Source of the DNA: Adlercreutzia sp. ZJ473
Lineage (GTDB): Bacteria; Actinomycetota; Coriobacteriia; Coriobacteriales; Eggerthellaceae
NCBI RefSeq assembly: GCF_013185065.1
Contig: NZ_JAAVTO010000002.1
Location: 43,703 to 107,702, forward strand
Direction of reading: 5' to 3'
Length of the DNA stretch: 64,000 nucleotides
Below, piece by piece: positions 8,008 to 16,082 of this stretch (positions are counted from its first letter, which is position 1; the number at the start of each line of letters is the position of its first letter). A program made the position numbers and the translations under genes. The notes under the pieces were generated by a model. That model ran no database searches and was not told where the DNA came from. It worked only from the letters and a program-made list of their open reading frames with translations.

Positions 8008-8757
8008 ATGACCCAGTATGGATTCTTCTTCGACCAGAGTCGCTGCACTAATTGCCATGCGTGCGCGATCGCCTGCCGCGATTGGAACGACATCAAGGGT
8101 GGCAGCCCTGTCAAGTTTCTTCGCATGATGCAGTGGGAGAAGGGCGCTTTCCCGAACCTGCGCATGCACGTTCTGTTCGCTACGTGCTACCACTGTGAGG
8201 TGCCGGTGTGCGCCGATGCCTGCGAGCACAAGGCCATCTTTAAAGAGGACAAGTACGGTGCGGTTTTAGTGGATCCCGACCTTTGCGAAGGTGATCGTAA
8301 CTGTTGGAAGGCCTGCCCTTATGGAGCTCCCGCTTATGAGGACGATGCGCCTGGCACCCCCATGCAGAAGTGCACCATGTGCTATGACAAGCTGGAGATT
8401 GGCGAGCTTCCCATTTGCGTCTCCTCCTGCCCGCAGCGCGCCCTTGACTTCGGTCCTCTCGAGGAGATGATCGAGCGTTACGGCGACTGCCGCGCTCTTG
8501 AGGATATGCCCTCTGGCGACGCAGTAAAGCCAGCTGCTGTGTTTAAACCCATGCATGAGCACAAGCAGGTCGTTCCCTACGATGCCGACCGTGCGCTCGG
8601 GCTGTTGGCAAACCGCGGCGAATACCTTGATCCGGTTTTTGACTGCGCCGAGGATGCGACCGAGGTTTATGAGGGCCTCGTTGGTTACAGCAAGCTGGTG
8701 ATGAAGGCCTCCACCGTGACGGAGACGCTGGCTCGTTCGAAGAACGAAGAGGGTTAG
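8008..8757 (+). CDS. DmsB-like four-cluster ferredoxin subunit with one Asp-substituted cluster
   Basis: 249 aa. Four cysteine groups are visible: CTNCHACAIAC, CYHCEVPVCADAC, CEGDRNCWKAC and CTMCYDKL with CVSSC. The third deviates from CX2CX2CX3C: Asp replaces the second Cys, which may give a 3Fe cluster or an Asp-ligated 4Fe cluster. A tail of about 80 residues follows the last cluster. It would carry electrons between the molybdoenzyme (3-bp gap) and the NuoEF-like module. No anchor subunit is present, so this complex is probably soluble. Confidence 0.9.
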   Translation: MTQYGFFFDQSRCTNCHACAIACRDWNDIKGGSPVKFLRMMQWEKGAFPNLRMHVLFATCYHCEVPVCADACEHKAIFKEDKYGAVLVDPDLCEGDRNCWKACPYGAPAYEDDAPGTPMQKCTMCYDKLEIGELPICVSSCPQRALDFGPLEEMIERYGDCRALEDMPSGDAVKPAAVFKPMHEHKQVVPYDADRALGLLANRGEYLDPVFDCAEDATEVYEGLVGYSKLVMKASTVTETLARSKNEEG

Positions 8758-8818
8758 GATTGACGAGCTTTACGCCTTATTGAACCTCGACGTGAGCTTA
8801 TAGCCCAAGGCTCTTGGC

Positions 8819-8871
8819 GTGAGCCGGGGTGCTCACCTGATGCGACGCCCTGCCTTCGCGGGGCGTCGCAT
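8819..8871 (+). promoter_or_regulatory. Two adjacent hairpins inside the molybdoenzyme operon
   Basis: GTGAGC (8819-8824) pairs with GCTCAC (8831-8836). ATGCGACGCCC (8840-8850) pairs perfectly with 8861-8871 around a 10-base loop. No T-run follows. They lie in the 135-bp gap between the ferredoxin gene and the nuoE-like gene, ending 21 bases before its ATG. This suits an RNA-processing or stabilising element that sets different levels for the two halves, or a weak terminator. Confidence 0.5.
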
Positions 8872-8892
8872 GGTTATTGAGGAGCTTGCAGC

Positions 8893-9384
8893 ATGGTCGT
8901 ACCAAAACTCAAACAGTCCTTTGCCGCCGAGGTTGTAACGCTTTGGGAAGAGCATTGCGATCCAGCGGGAAGACTCTTCTTCATTCTAAACACCTTGCAG
9001 GAACGCCATCGTTACATTCCTGCAGAGGCCATTGAAGAACTGGCCCAAATAATGGGTTCTGATTTTGGCGAGATTGAGGACTTCGTTCGGTTTTTCGATG
9101 TGTACTCGCTTTCGAAATTGGGGGAGTGTGTTATCGAGGTGTGTGACGGTACGGCCTGCCACGCTTGCGGATCAGACCGACTTCTGCGCAAGTTCGAATC
9201 TATTCTCGGGATTCCCGAAGGGGAAACGACTCCTGATGGACGTATCAGCCTCAAGCGAGTACACTGCGTTGGATCATGCTCTTCCGCCCCCGTCGTAGTC
9301 ATGGGAGAGGAGTCTTTTGGCAGGGTGAGGGTGTCGCGCGTAGGCGACATCGTGGAGAAGGCGGTGGGGCGTGATGGAGCTTAG
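8893..9384 (+). CDS. NuoE-like [2Fe-2S] subunit (24-kDa NADH dehydrogenase family)
   Basis: 163 aa with GAGGAG upstream. The C-terminal thioredoxin-like domain carries the four cluster ligands Cys84 and Cys89 (EVCDGTAC) and Cys125 and Cys129 (HCVGSC), the NuoE/HoxE pattern. The N-terminal helical domain has the usual LNTLQERHRYIP segment. The stop overlaps the next gene by 11 bases, so the two are translationally coupled. In NAD-dependent formate dehydrogenases and hydrogenases such a subunit works with NuoF to exchange electrons with NADH. Here it would link NADH to the molybdoenzyme and its ferredoxin subunit. Confidence 0.9.
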   Translation: MVVPKLKQSFAAEVVTLWEEHCDPAGRLFFILNTLQERHRYIPAEAIEELAQIMGSDFGEIEDFVRFFDVYSLSKLGECVIEVCDGTACHACGSDRLLRKFESILGIPEGETTPDGRISLKRVHCVGSCSSAPVVVMGEESFGRVRVSRVGDIVEKAVGRDGA

Positions 9385-11206
9385 GATTGTCGAAGAGCTG
9401 GAGAAAAAGGGCTCGCGGCAGCTGGAGTCATACCCGCGCGTTGCTGTCGGTATGGGTACATGCGGCATCGCCGCCGGTTCGCAAGCTGTCTGCCAAGCTT
9501 TTTCGGAAGCCCTCGATGCATGCGAGGATGTGAGGCTTGACGAGGTGGGTTGCCGCGGAACATGCTGGGCTGAGCCCCTTGTCGAAGTGCACATGGCAAA
9601 GGGATCCTCCGTTTTGTTGGGCTCGATGACGCCGTTCAAGGCAAAGAGGCTTGCGGCGAACCTGCAAGCCTGCAAGGGCTCGGAGCTGAGTATTGAAAAG
9701 GTGAGCAAGGGTCTCTCGTCTTGCGTCCTTGATTATTCCGACATCGACGCCTATCAAACACGCGTTCTCCTTGCCGACTGCGGAAAGGTCGACCCGCTAT
9801 CGTTGCCGCAGTACTGCGCCATCGGGGGATTCGCCGCCTTTGAGAGGGCTCTGCTCAAGAAAGACCCAACCGCCCTCATCGGGGAGCTTGAGCGATCGGA
9901 CTTGCGCGGTCGTGGCGGCGCAGGCTTTTCCACGGGAGCGAAATGGCGCGCAGTTGCCGAGGCGAGCGCAAGGCGAGGGGAAAGCCCTGTGGTCATCGTC
10001 AATGCTGATGAGGGCGATCCCGGTGCCTACATGGACCGCAACCTGCTGGAAAGCCTCCCTTTTCGCGTTCTCGAGGGAGCCATGCTCGCCCTCGTTGCGC
10101 TGGGCGCAAGCCAAGCATACGTTTTTATTCGCAAGGAATACCCACTCGCATGCTCGATCTTGCGCAAGGCGGTTTCTGCTCTCGAAAACGCAGGGCTTTT
10201 GGGTGATGACGTGCTGGGGTCGGGAAGATCCTTGCGCATAGGCATCATTCAAAGCGCAGGTTCCTACGTGTGTGGCGAGGAGACATCCCTCATCGCAGCC
10301 ATCGAGGGTCGCGTGCCCCGTCCGCGCAAGCGTCCGCCATACCCTTCGGAGCAAGGTCTCTGGGGGCTTCCCACCTTGGTGGGAAATGTCGAAACTTTCG
10401 CGAATGTTTCGCTTGTGTTCCTGCGGGGCGCCGAGTGGTTTTCGTCGATTGGCGCTTGGGGTAATTCGGGAACTAAAGTGTTTTCTCTCACGGGAGACGC
10501 CATGCGTGTTGGTTTGGTCGAGGTAGAGCTCGGTACGCCCGTCTCTCGCGTCGTAGACGAAATAGGCCGAGCGGAAAACGTAAAGGCGGTTCAAATCGGA
10601 GGTCCTTCGGGTGCCTTCCTGCCCAATTGGAAGCTCGACGTGCTACTCGAGTATGAGAGCCTTGCCGAGGCCGGCGCCGTCATGGGATCGGGCGGGCTCG
10701 TCGTGCTTGGAGAAGATCGATGCATGGTCGAGCTAACCCGATACCTTGCAGACTTTTCCGCAAAAGCTTCGTGCGGCCGCTGCTTGGCATGCAGGGACGG
10801 CTTGCGCGAGTGTGCCGCCCTTCTCGAAAAGCTGACAGAAGGAAGCATCGCTGCGGATGCTTTGTCTGAAGTTGCGACCTTGATTCAGCGTATAGAAAAG
10901 GGATCTCTTTGCAATCTGGGCAAGTTCTCTATTAGACCCATTGCTTCCGCTTTGGTGTACTTTGAAGACGAGTTCGTCGAGCATGGGGCAGGGCTTTGCA
11001 GAGGCCGTGCATGTCGAGACCTCATTCGGTTGGAGATCGACAAGGCGAAATGCCAAGGCGAACGATGCTGTCTGCAGACATGCCCGGGTACGGCGATCAA
11101 AGGTAGATTCGGAAAGCCCGGAACCATAGATCAAGACCTGTGCCTTAAGTGCTTTACGTGCATTGACGTGTGCCCCTACAACGCGGTTGTCATTATTGGT
11201 CGATGA
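9374..11206 (+). CDS. NuoF-like NADH-binding flavoprotein with C-terminal 2x[4Fe-4S] ferredoxin
   Basis: 610 aa (a GTG at 9371 is adjacent). Residues about 20-115 form a [2Fe-2S] thioredoxin-like domain (GTCGIAAGS, GCRGTCW). The FMN/NADH domain shows GRGGAGFSTGAKW near residue 178, NADEGDPGAYMDR, GEETSLIAAIEG and GNVETFAN. The N3-type cluster is CGRCLAC (about 467) with a distal Cys. The C-terminus adds two ferredoxin clusters (CQGERCCLQTC, CLKCFTCIDVC). This is the HndC/HydB-like layout seen in soluble NAD-linked or electron-bifurcating complexes. It ends 11 bases from the convergent Crp/Fnr gene. Confidence 0.92.
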   Translation: MELRIVEELEKKGSRQLESYPRVAVGMGTCGIAAGSQAVCQAFSEALDACEDVRLDEVGCRGTCWAEPLVEVHMAKGSSVLLGSMTPFKAKRLAANLQACKGSELSIEKVSKGLSSCVLDYSDIDAYQTRVLLADCGKVDPLSLPQYCAIGGFAAFERALLKKDPTALIGELERSDLRGRGGAGFSTGAKWRAVAEASARRGESPVVIVNADEGDPGAYMDRNLLESLPFRVLEGAMLALVALGASQAYVFIRKEYPLACSILRKAVSALENAGLLGDDVLGSGRSLRIGIIQSAGSYVCGEETSLIAAIEGRVPRPRKRPPYPSEQGLWGLPTLVGNVETFANVSLVFLRGAEWFSSIGAWGNSGTKVFSLTGDAMRVGLVEVELGTPVSRVVDEIGRAENVKAVQIGGPSGAFLPNWKLDVLLEYESLAEAGAVMGSGGLVVLGEDRCMVELTRYLADFSAKASCGRCLACRDGLRECAALLEKLTEGSIAADALSEVATLIQRIEKGSLCNLGKFSIRPIASALVYFEDEFVEHGAGLCRGRACRDLIRLEIDKAKCQGERCCLQTCPGTAIKGRFGKPGTIDQDLCLKCFTCIDVCPYNAVVIIGR

Positions 11207-11217
11207 TTGCCGCGATA

Positions 11218-11955
11218 CTACTCTTCTGGGCCTGTGTTGGGAAACAGCCAGGTGGGGTAGGGAACCAGGTCGTTGTGACGCTTTGCGTCATGGTAGTCGG
11301 GGGAAAGCACCACCGCACGATAGCGCAGTTTGATTCGGCCGTCCTTCTCGAGTTTTTTGAGGGCGTGTGTTACCGACGTGCGTTCGGAATTGATCAGCTG
11401 CGCGATGTCATTATGCGTGAGCTCGACGAGGAAACCCTCGTCAGTCTGAGGGCACAGCCAGGCGATGTTGAGGAACAAGCGGTGGATTCTCTCCTTGAGA
11501 GACGTTGTCGAGAGCATCCAGATCTGCCTGTTCATGACGTTGTAGTTGAAATTGGTGGAGTTGATCAGGCTTATCGTGAACTGAGGGTTTTCCTGCGCTG
11601 CTTTAAGGATCCTTGCGGCGGGGATCTTGCATATGTCGCATGGCGTGTAAGCCGTCAGGAGATACTCCGCATGGTGATTTTGAGCGAAAGGCTCAGTCTC
11701 TCCAAGCGCACATCCCCGACCAAATATGCCCATCGTGACGTTCTTGCCGTCTTTCTCGATGGTTGACATAGCCAGTAGGCCACTTAATATGACATAGGTG
11801 TTTTTGCGGTCGGACGAGTCACGGTAGAGAAAGTCGCCGCGCTTGACATGGATGATTTTGCTGCAGGACGTATTCGCCTTCTGATCGCTAAGGCATAGGT
11901 CAGCCAAGTGACACTTGAATAAAATCGGACAAAAAGATCCATTGTGATCTTCCAT
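11218..11955 (-). CDS. Crp/Fnr-family regulator with cysteine-rich N-terminus
   Basis: 245 aa from ATG 11953-11955, preceded by GGGGG. A GTG at 11965-11967 is an alternative start. It has an N-terminal cyclic-nucleotide-type beta roll and a C-terminal Crp winged helix (LTHNDIAQLINSERTSVTHALKKLEKDGRI). Cysteines at 9, 15, 21 and 31, plus others near 82, 106 and 109, could hold an Fe-S cluster or act as thiol sensors. The spacing is not that of E. coli FNR. The palindrome ATTGTG-N8-CACAAT lies 56 bp upstream of the start and recurs before the VOC/alcohol dehydrogenase operon, so autoregulation and control of this redox cluster are likely. Confidence 0.88.
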   Translation of the reverse strand: MEDHNGSFCPILFKCHLADLCLSDQKANTSCSKIIHVKRGDFLYRDSSDRKNTYVILSGLLAMSTIEKDGKNVTMGIFGRGCALGETEPFAQNHHAEYLLTAYTPCDICKIPAARILKAAQENPQFTISLINSTNFNYNVMNRQIWMLSTTSLKERIHRLFLNIAWLCPQTDEGFLVELTHNDIAQLINSERTSVTHALKKLEKDGRIKLRYRAVVLSPDYHDAKRHNDLVPYPTWLFPNTGPEE

Positions 11956-12004
11956 CGCCGCCCCCACTCTTTATTGGCTTGATTCAGCCTATACGGATGT
12001 AGGT

Positions 12005-12030
12005 ATTGTAATTGTGGTGATGCACACAAT
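12005..12030 (-). promoter_or_regulatory. Crp/Fnr-type operator and -10 element of the regulator's own gene
   Basis: ATTGTG (12011-12016), eight bases, CACAAT (12025-12030) is a perfect palindrome, adjoining a minus-strand TACAAT -10 hexamer (12010-12005). The operator therefore occupies the -35/-10 spacer, a position suited to autorepression. The left half ATTGTGGTG is identical in the 4893-4912 site. The remainder of the 12031-12271 gap shows no gene. Confidence 0.6.
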
Positions 12031-12271
12031 GTTGAGTTGCTCCGATTCGATACGAGTCGGAATAATGCCGTTATTAGCGCTAGGTCGAAGCAGCCGCTCA
12101 AAGGACCGACTGTGGAACATGCGTGATAGGCAGGTGGTTTGGCTCTGACGCGGCGCAAGGCGGCATCGGCAACTCCGCGACGGGTTCGCCGGAAGCGCCT
12201 CACCTCGCCTCGCCCTCCGCGCCCGCCATGCGCTGGCCTGCCCAGGCAATTCCACGATCAGCCCATCCTCT

Positions 12272-12301
12272 TTGATGCGCGCATCGCAACCGTGCTAGAC
12301 T
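12272..12301 (+). promoter_or_regulatory. Promoter of the LysR gene
   Basis: TTGATG (12272-12277) and TAGACT (12296-12301) with an 18-bp spacer and an extended TGC before the -10. The start codon at 12400 leaves a leader of about 90 bases. Confidence 0.45.
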
Positions 12302-12399
12302 GCTCAAGTGACTTCCGTTTGTCTTGATTCATCGCCGTGGAGGTTCTCGTTTTCCGGCAACTCGGCTTTCCTGGTCCGCGAGCTTATGGAGGGGTGTCC

Positions 12400-13368
12400 A
12401 TGCGCGTTGAGACGTTGGCGTTGTTTCTTTCCGTAGCCCAGTATCGGTCCATCTCCCATGCGGCTCGCCAGCATTACATCTCCCAGCAAGGCGCCTCGGC
12501 CGCCATCAAGGGCCTTGAGGCGGAGCTGGAGGTTGCGCTGTTCGACCGCACGCCGACGGGGCTTCAGCTTACGGGCGCGGGCCAGGCCATTGCCAAGGAG
12601 GTCCAAGCTCTCCTCGACGCCTATCGACGGGTGCAGGTGGCGGCGGCGCTGGGGGACCAGAGGTGGGAGGGCGAGCAGCTCACCGTCGTGTCCATGCCCT
12701 TCGTCACCAACCGCCTGGATGCGATGTTCTCCGAGTACGACTCCATGGCGGTCGGTCCTCGGCTGCGCATCGTGGAGCAGAGCCTGCTCGAGATCGCCCG
12801 CATGTACGCCCAAGACGAATCGGGCGCGTTGTTCCTGGTGGCGCTTCCCTCGTTTGCGGAGGGCATCGACCGGCGGGTGGTGGACGATTTCAGCCCGTTG
12901 GTGGAGTGCGAGCTCATGGTGGCGTGCGCTGCCTCCCACCCCCTCGCCAGCCGGGGGTGCGCGACGCCCGAAGACCTGGGCTCCATGCCGATTGCCTGCT
13001 ATTGCGAGGAGTTCCTCATGCGCATCCTCACCCACATCATGGCGGGAGGCCACCCCAACATCCAGCTGCTGACGTCTAACCTCGCCATGATCGGGCGAGC
13101 CGTTGCTTCCGGCGAGATGATAACGTTCACCGACTCGCTCTCGACGTTCCTCGACCGTCCGGATCCCAACACCGTGGTGCGGCCCATTCGCCCGGAGGTC
13201 CTGTTCCGGGTGGGGATGCTGGGAGTTGCCGACGAAAGCGGGCCGGCGGCGCGCTTCGCTCGGTTCATGCGGCAGTATCTGAGCCTGTCCTGCTCAACCT
13301 ACCTCGAGCGTCACGGGACGGCGTCGGCGCTCGCGGCGGACGCGTCAGGTGGGGAGGAGAATTCGTGA
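12400..13368 (+). CDS. LysR-family transcriptional regulator
   Basis: 322 aa from the ATG at 12400 with GGAGG nine bases upstream. The N-terminal winged HTH has the LysR pattern MRVETLALFLSVAQYRSISHAA, then SQQGASAAIKGLEAELEVALFDR. The effector domain is about residues 90-300, with the usual two-lobed SBP_2 features (ELMVACAASHPLA, GEMITFTDSLS). Its last four bases overlap the start of a ferredoxin gene (GTGA). The cluster downstream is a molybdoenzyme system, so it is probably the local regulator. The inducing ligand may be the enzyme's substrate. Confidence 0.9.
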   Translation: MRVETLALFLSVAQYRSISHAARQHYISQQGASAAIKGLEAELEVALFDRTPTGLQLTGAGQAIAKEVQALLDAYRRVQVAAALGDQRWEGEQLTVVSMPFVTNRLDAMFSEYDSMAVGPRLRIVEQSLLEIARMYAQDESGALFLVALPSFAEGIDRRVVDDFSPLVECELMVACAASHPLASRGCATPEDLGSMPIACYCEEFLMRILTHIMAGGHPNIQLLTSNLAMIGRAVASGEMITFTDSLSTFLDRPDPNTVVRPIRPEVLFRVGMLGVADESGPAARFARFMRQYLSLSCSTYLERHGTASALAADASGGEENS

Positions 13369-13565
13369 AGGCGTTTCGCTACGTAATCGACCAGGGGATA
13401 TGCCGCGCGTGCGGGTCGTGCGCGAAGGCGTGCCCCGCCGGCGCGGTCCTTCGGAACGCGGATCGGAGCTTCGAGATAGACCAGGCGCTCTGCGATCGCT
13501 GCGGCGCGTGCGTCCAGGCGTGCAAGCTGCGGGCGATCGTGAAGAGGCGCGGCCTCTTCCGCTAG
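13365..13565 (+). CDS. Small 2x[4Fe-4S] ferredoxin
   Basis: 66 aa with a GTG start that overlaps the LysR stop and GGAGG-like bases upstream. Two CX2CX2CX3C motifs are present (CRACGSCAKACP and CDRCGACVQACK), each followed by the usual hydrophobic turn. The Arg/Lys-rich C-terminal end (KLRAIVKRRGLFR) is unusual. The coupling to a regulator gene is odd and suggests it feeds the molybdoenzyme downstream or modifies signalling. A 178-bp gap to the next gene contains a separate promoter. Confidence 0.9.
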   Translation: MKAFRYVIDQGICRACGSCAKACPAGAVLRNADRSFEIDQALCDRCGACVQACKLRAIVKRRGLFR

Positions 13566-13680
13566 GAATTCCTCTAAGGGCGGCTTTGCCTGGCGCGCAG
13601 CGCGCGGTCTCAGGCTCGCCTGCGTCTGCCGAGGCCATCCCATACAACATTTCCTTGTGGGGCCAACCGCTGCTCGTTGT

Positions 13681-13709
13681 TTGTCGCCGATTCTCGTCCC
13701 CTCGATAAT
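13681..13709 (+). promoter_or_regulatory. Promoter of the second molybdoenzyme operon
   Basis: TTGTCG (13681-13686) and GATAAT (13704-13709) with a 17-bp spacer, 35 bases before the ATG at 13744. GGAGG follows at the ribosome-binding position. It separates the LysR-ferredoxin unit from the enzyme operon. Confidence 0.45.
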
Positions 13710-13743
13710 GCTCGTCAAGGGCATTTCGACGAGAGGAGGACGG

Positions 13744-16080
13744 ATGGGCTCGGTAATCCCATTGCCCGACGGGGGCAAACTGGTGAAGACCAACTGCTTC
13801 GAATGCCATGCCAAATGCGGGGTCCTGTGCGAGGTGAACAAGGACGGGGAGCTTGTGAGCGTGAAGGGCAACCCCGAAGACCCGCGAAGCGAGGGGAGGC
13901 TGTGCAGCAAAGGCCTGTCGGCGAAGAAGATTCTCTACGATCCGGAGCGCTTGCGCTGGCCGCTGAGGCGCAAGGGCGAGCGCGGCGCAGGAGACTGGGA
14001 GCGGATCACCTGGGACGAGGCGCTTGACTGGCTGGAGGGGCGCATCCGCGCCATCACCGACGAGCACGGCGCCGAGGCGATAGCCTTCGGCCAGGGCACC
14101 GGCCGCGGCACGAACCAGTGGACGGCCCGCATGGGCAATGCGGGCGGGCGCGTGCACCACAGCCTGGCCCCGGGCAACATCTGCCTGGTGCCCATGATGG
14201 TGCAGTCCATCGTGCAGCTGGGGTGCTTCCCCATCTTCGACGGCTGCGACTTCGACCACGCCGACTGCATCGTGTTCTGGGGAGCCAACTCGGTGTGGAC
14301 CGAGGCCACCTACAGCTCGGGGCAGATCGGCCGCTCGCGCGACCGCGGCGCCAAGCTCATCGTCATCGACCCGTTCTTCGAGCACCCGCTGGCTGCGAAA
14401 GCCGACCACTTCCTTGGCGTGCGCCCGGGGGCGGACACCTATGTCGCCATGGCGTGGCTCAACGTGATCATCAGCGAGGACCTGTACGACCACGAGTTCA
14501 CCCGGAAGCACACCAACGCCCCCATGCTGCTCATCGACGGGCCGGACGTGCCCCTCAACGGCCAGCTCATCGACCCTGAGGGCAATCCCCAGAGCATGCT
14601 CGTGTTCGACAGGGCCAGCGGGCAGCTGGTGGACACCCATGTCAAGGGCGTTGACGAGGACATGGAGTACCGCGGCATGGTGACGCTTGCCGACGGAAGC
14701 GAAGTGCCGGTGAAGACCGTCTGGGCGGCTCTCAAGGACCTGGTCGCCGAGTGGACGCCCGAGCGGGCGAGCGAGATGAGCTGGGTGCCGGCTGACGTCA
14801 TTCGCGAGTCCGCGCGCACCTACGCCAACGCGCCTGCTGCCACCATCAACGTGTTCCAGGGCGTGGAGGAGCAGACCAACTGCCGCGACACCATCCAGCT
14901 GATCCTCATGATCATAGCCATCTGCGGCAACTTGGAGAAGAAGGGCGGAAACCTGAGCATGCCCTTCTGGAACCAGATGTTCGCGCTGTCCGGCCCCAGC
15001 CCCGAGACGGCGGTCGAGCTCCGCATGGTTGACGAGCGGGCGCCGGGGTACCTGAACGGCTCGGGCAACACCAACATGATCTTCAACGCCATGCTGACCG
15101 ACGAGCCGTATCCCGTGCGCGGGTACATCATGGTCCAAGGCAACCCGCTCTCCTGGTCGGAGGACACGAAGTTCGTTCGCCGCGCCCTCATGAGCCTGGA
15201 TCTGCTCGTGTGCATGGACTACTACATGTCGCCTACCTGCGAGCTGGCTGACCTGGTCCTGCCCTCCACGCACTGGACCGAGCGCGACTACCTGGCCGAC
15301 GAGGTGTGCAGCGAGTGGGTGTTCGCCCAGCAGAAGGCCGTGGAGCCGCTTTACGAGCGCAAAAGCGACGTGTGGTTCTTCCGCACGCTGGGGCATCGGC
15401 TGAATCCCGAGTGGTGGCCGTGGGAGACTGACGAGGAGCTGTTCGACTGGCAGCTTGAGCAGACGCACGCGGGCATCACCTGGGATGCGCTCAAGGAGCA
15501 GTGGATCCATCATCTGCCCATGATGCCGTCGCGCCATTTCGAGGAGAACGGCTTCGCCACGCCGTCGGGCCGTGCTGAGCTGTACTGCGTGGCTGAGCTG
15601 GCCGTGGGGGCGGGCCCCTTCCCGAAGGCAAGCGAGCCGAAGGAGAGCCCGTATGCCACGCCTGAGGTCGCCAAGGAGTACCCGCTGATCGGCGTGACCG
15701 GCCGACGCTATCCGGTGTACTACCACTCCGCCTACCGCGGCATTCCGCACCTGCGGGAGATCGTGCCCGAGCCCCAGGTCATGTTCCATACCTCCGTCGC
15801 CCGCGAGCTGGGTGTCGAGTACGGCGAATGGGTGTGGATCGAGTCGCCGACCGGCCGCATCACCATGAAGGCGCGGCCGACCGACGGCGTGGACCCGCGC
15901 GTGTGCGTGATCCCCCATGGCTGGTGGCAGGGCTGCGCGGCGATCGGGGCGGAGGCGTATCCCGACGACATGTGCAACGTGAACGTCATCACCGGAGCGC
16001 GCACCTACAACGACGAGTTCATGACGCCTGGCCTGCGCAGTACGCTGTGCCGTATCGTGAAGAAGGAGGGCGGTGAGTAG
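13744..16080 (+). CDS. Molybdopterin oxidoreductase catalytic subunit (DMSO reductase superfamily)
   Basis: 778 aa from ATG 13744 with GGAGGA upstream. The [4Fe-4S] motif is Cys18-X2-Cys21-X3-Cys25-X28-Cys54. Then come ITWDEALDWLEGRI, VHHSLAPGNICLV (candidate metal ligand Cys in GNIC), IVIDPFFEHPLA, GADTYVAMAWLNVII, ADLVLPSTHWTERD, and a C-terminal barrel with GVTGRRYPVYYHSAYR. No twin-arginine signal is seen, so the active site is probably cytoplasmic even though a DmsC-like anchor follows. The next genes encode the electron-transfer and membrane subunits, then an organic-anion transporter. The substrate is unknown; polysulfide/thiosulfate-type or aromatic-compound reductases are the nearest groups. 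Confidence 0.9.
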   Translation: MGSVIPLPDGGKLVKTNCFECHAKCGVLCEVNKDGELVSVKGNPEDPRSEGRLCSKGLSAKKILYDPERLRWPLRRKGERGAGDWERITWDEALDWLEGRIRAITDEHGAEAIAFGQGTGRGTNQWTARMGNAGGRVHHSLAPGNICLVPMMVQSIVQLGCFPIFDGCDFDHADCIVFWGANSVWTEATYSSGQIGRSRDRGAKLIVIDPFFEHPLAAKADHFLGVRPGADTYVAMAWLNVIISEDLYDHEFTRKHTNAPMLLIDGPDVPLNGQLIDPEGNPQSMLVFDRASGQLVDTHVKGVDEDMEYRGMVTLADGSEVPVKTVWAALKDLVAEWTPERASEMSWVPADVIRESARTYANAPAATINVFQGVEEQTNCRDTIQLILMIIAICGNLEKKGGNLSMPFWNQMFALSGPSPETAVELRMVDERAPGYLNGSGNTNMIFNAMLTDEPYPVRGYIMVQGNPLSWSEDTKFVRRALMSLDLLVCMDYYMSPTCELADLVLPSTHWTERDYLADEVCSEWVFAQQKAVEPLYERKSDVWFFRTLGHRLNPEWWPWETDEELFDWQLEQTHAGITWDALKEQWIHHLPMMPSRHFEENGFATPSGRAELYCVAELAVGAGPFPKASEPKESPYATPEVAKEYPLIGVTGRRYPVYYHSAYRGIPHLREIVPEPQVMFHTSVARELGVEYGEWVWIESPTGRITMKARPTDGVDPRVCVIPHGWWQGCAAIGAEAYPDDMCNVNVITGARTYNDEFMTPGLRSTLCRIVKKEGGE

Positions 16081-16082
16081 CT

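Noticed and set aside
13345..15918. Very long antisense open frame (857 codons) opposite the second molybdoenzyme
   Set aside because: It follows GC-rich third-position bias of the real gene, has no domain, no ribosome site, and covers a clearly recognised oxidoreductase.
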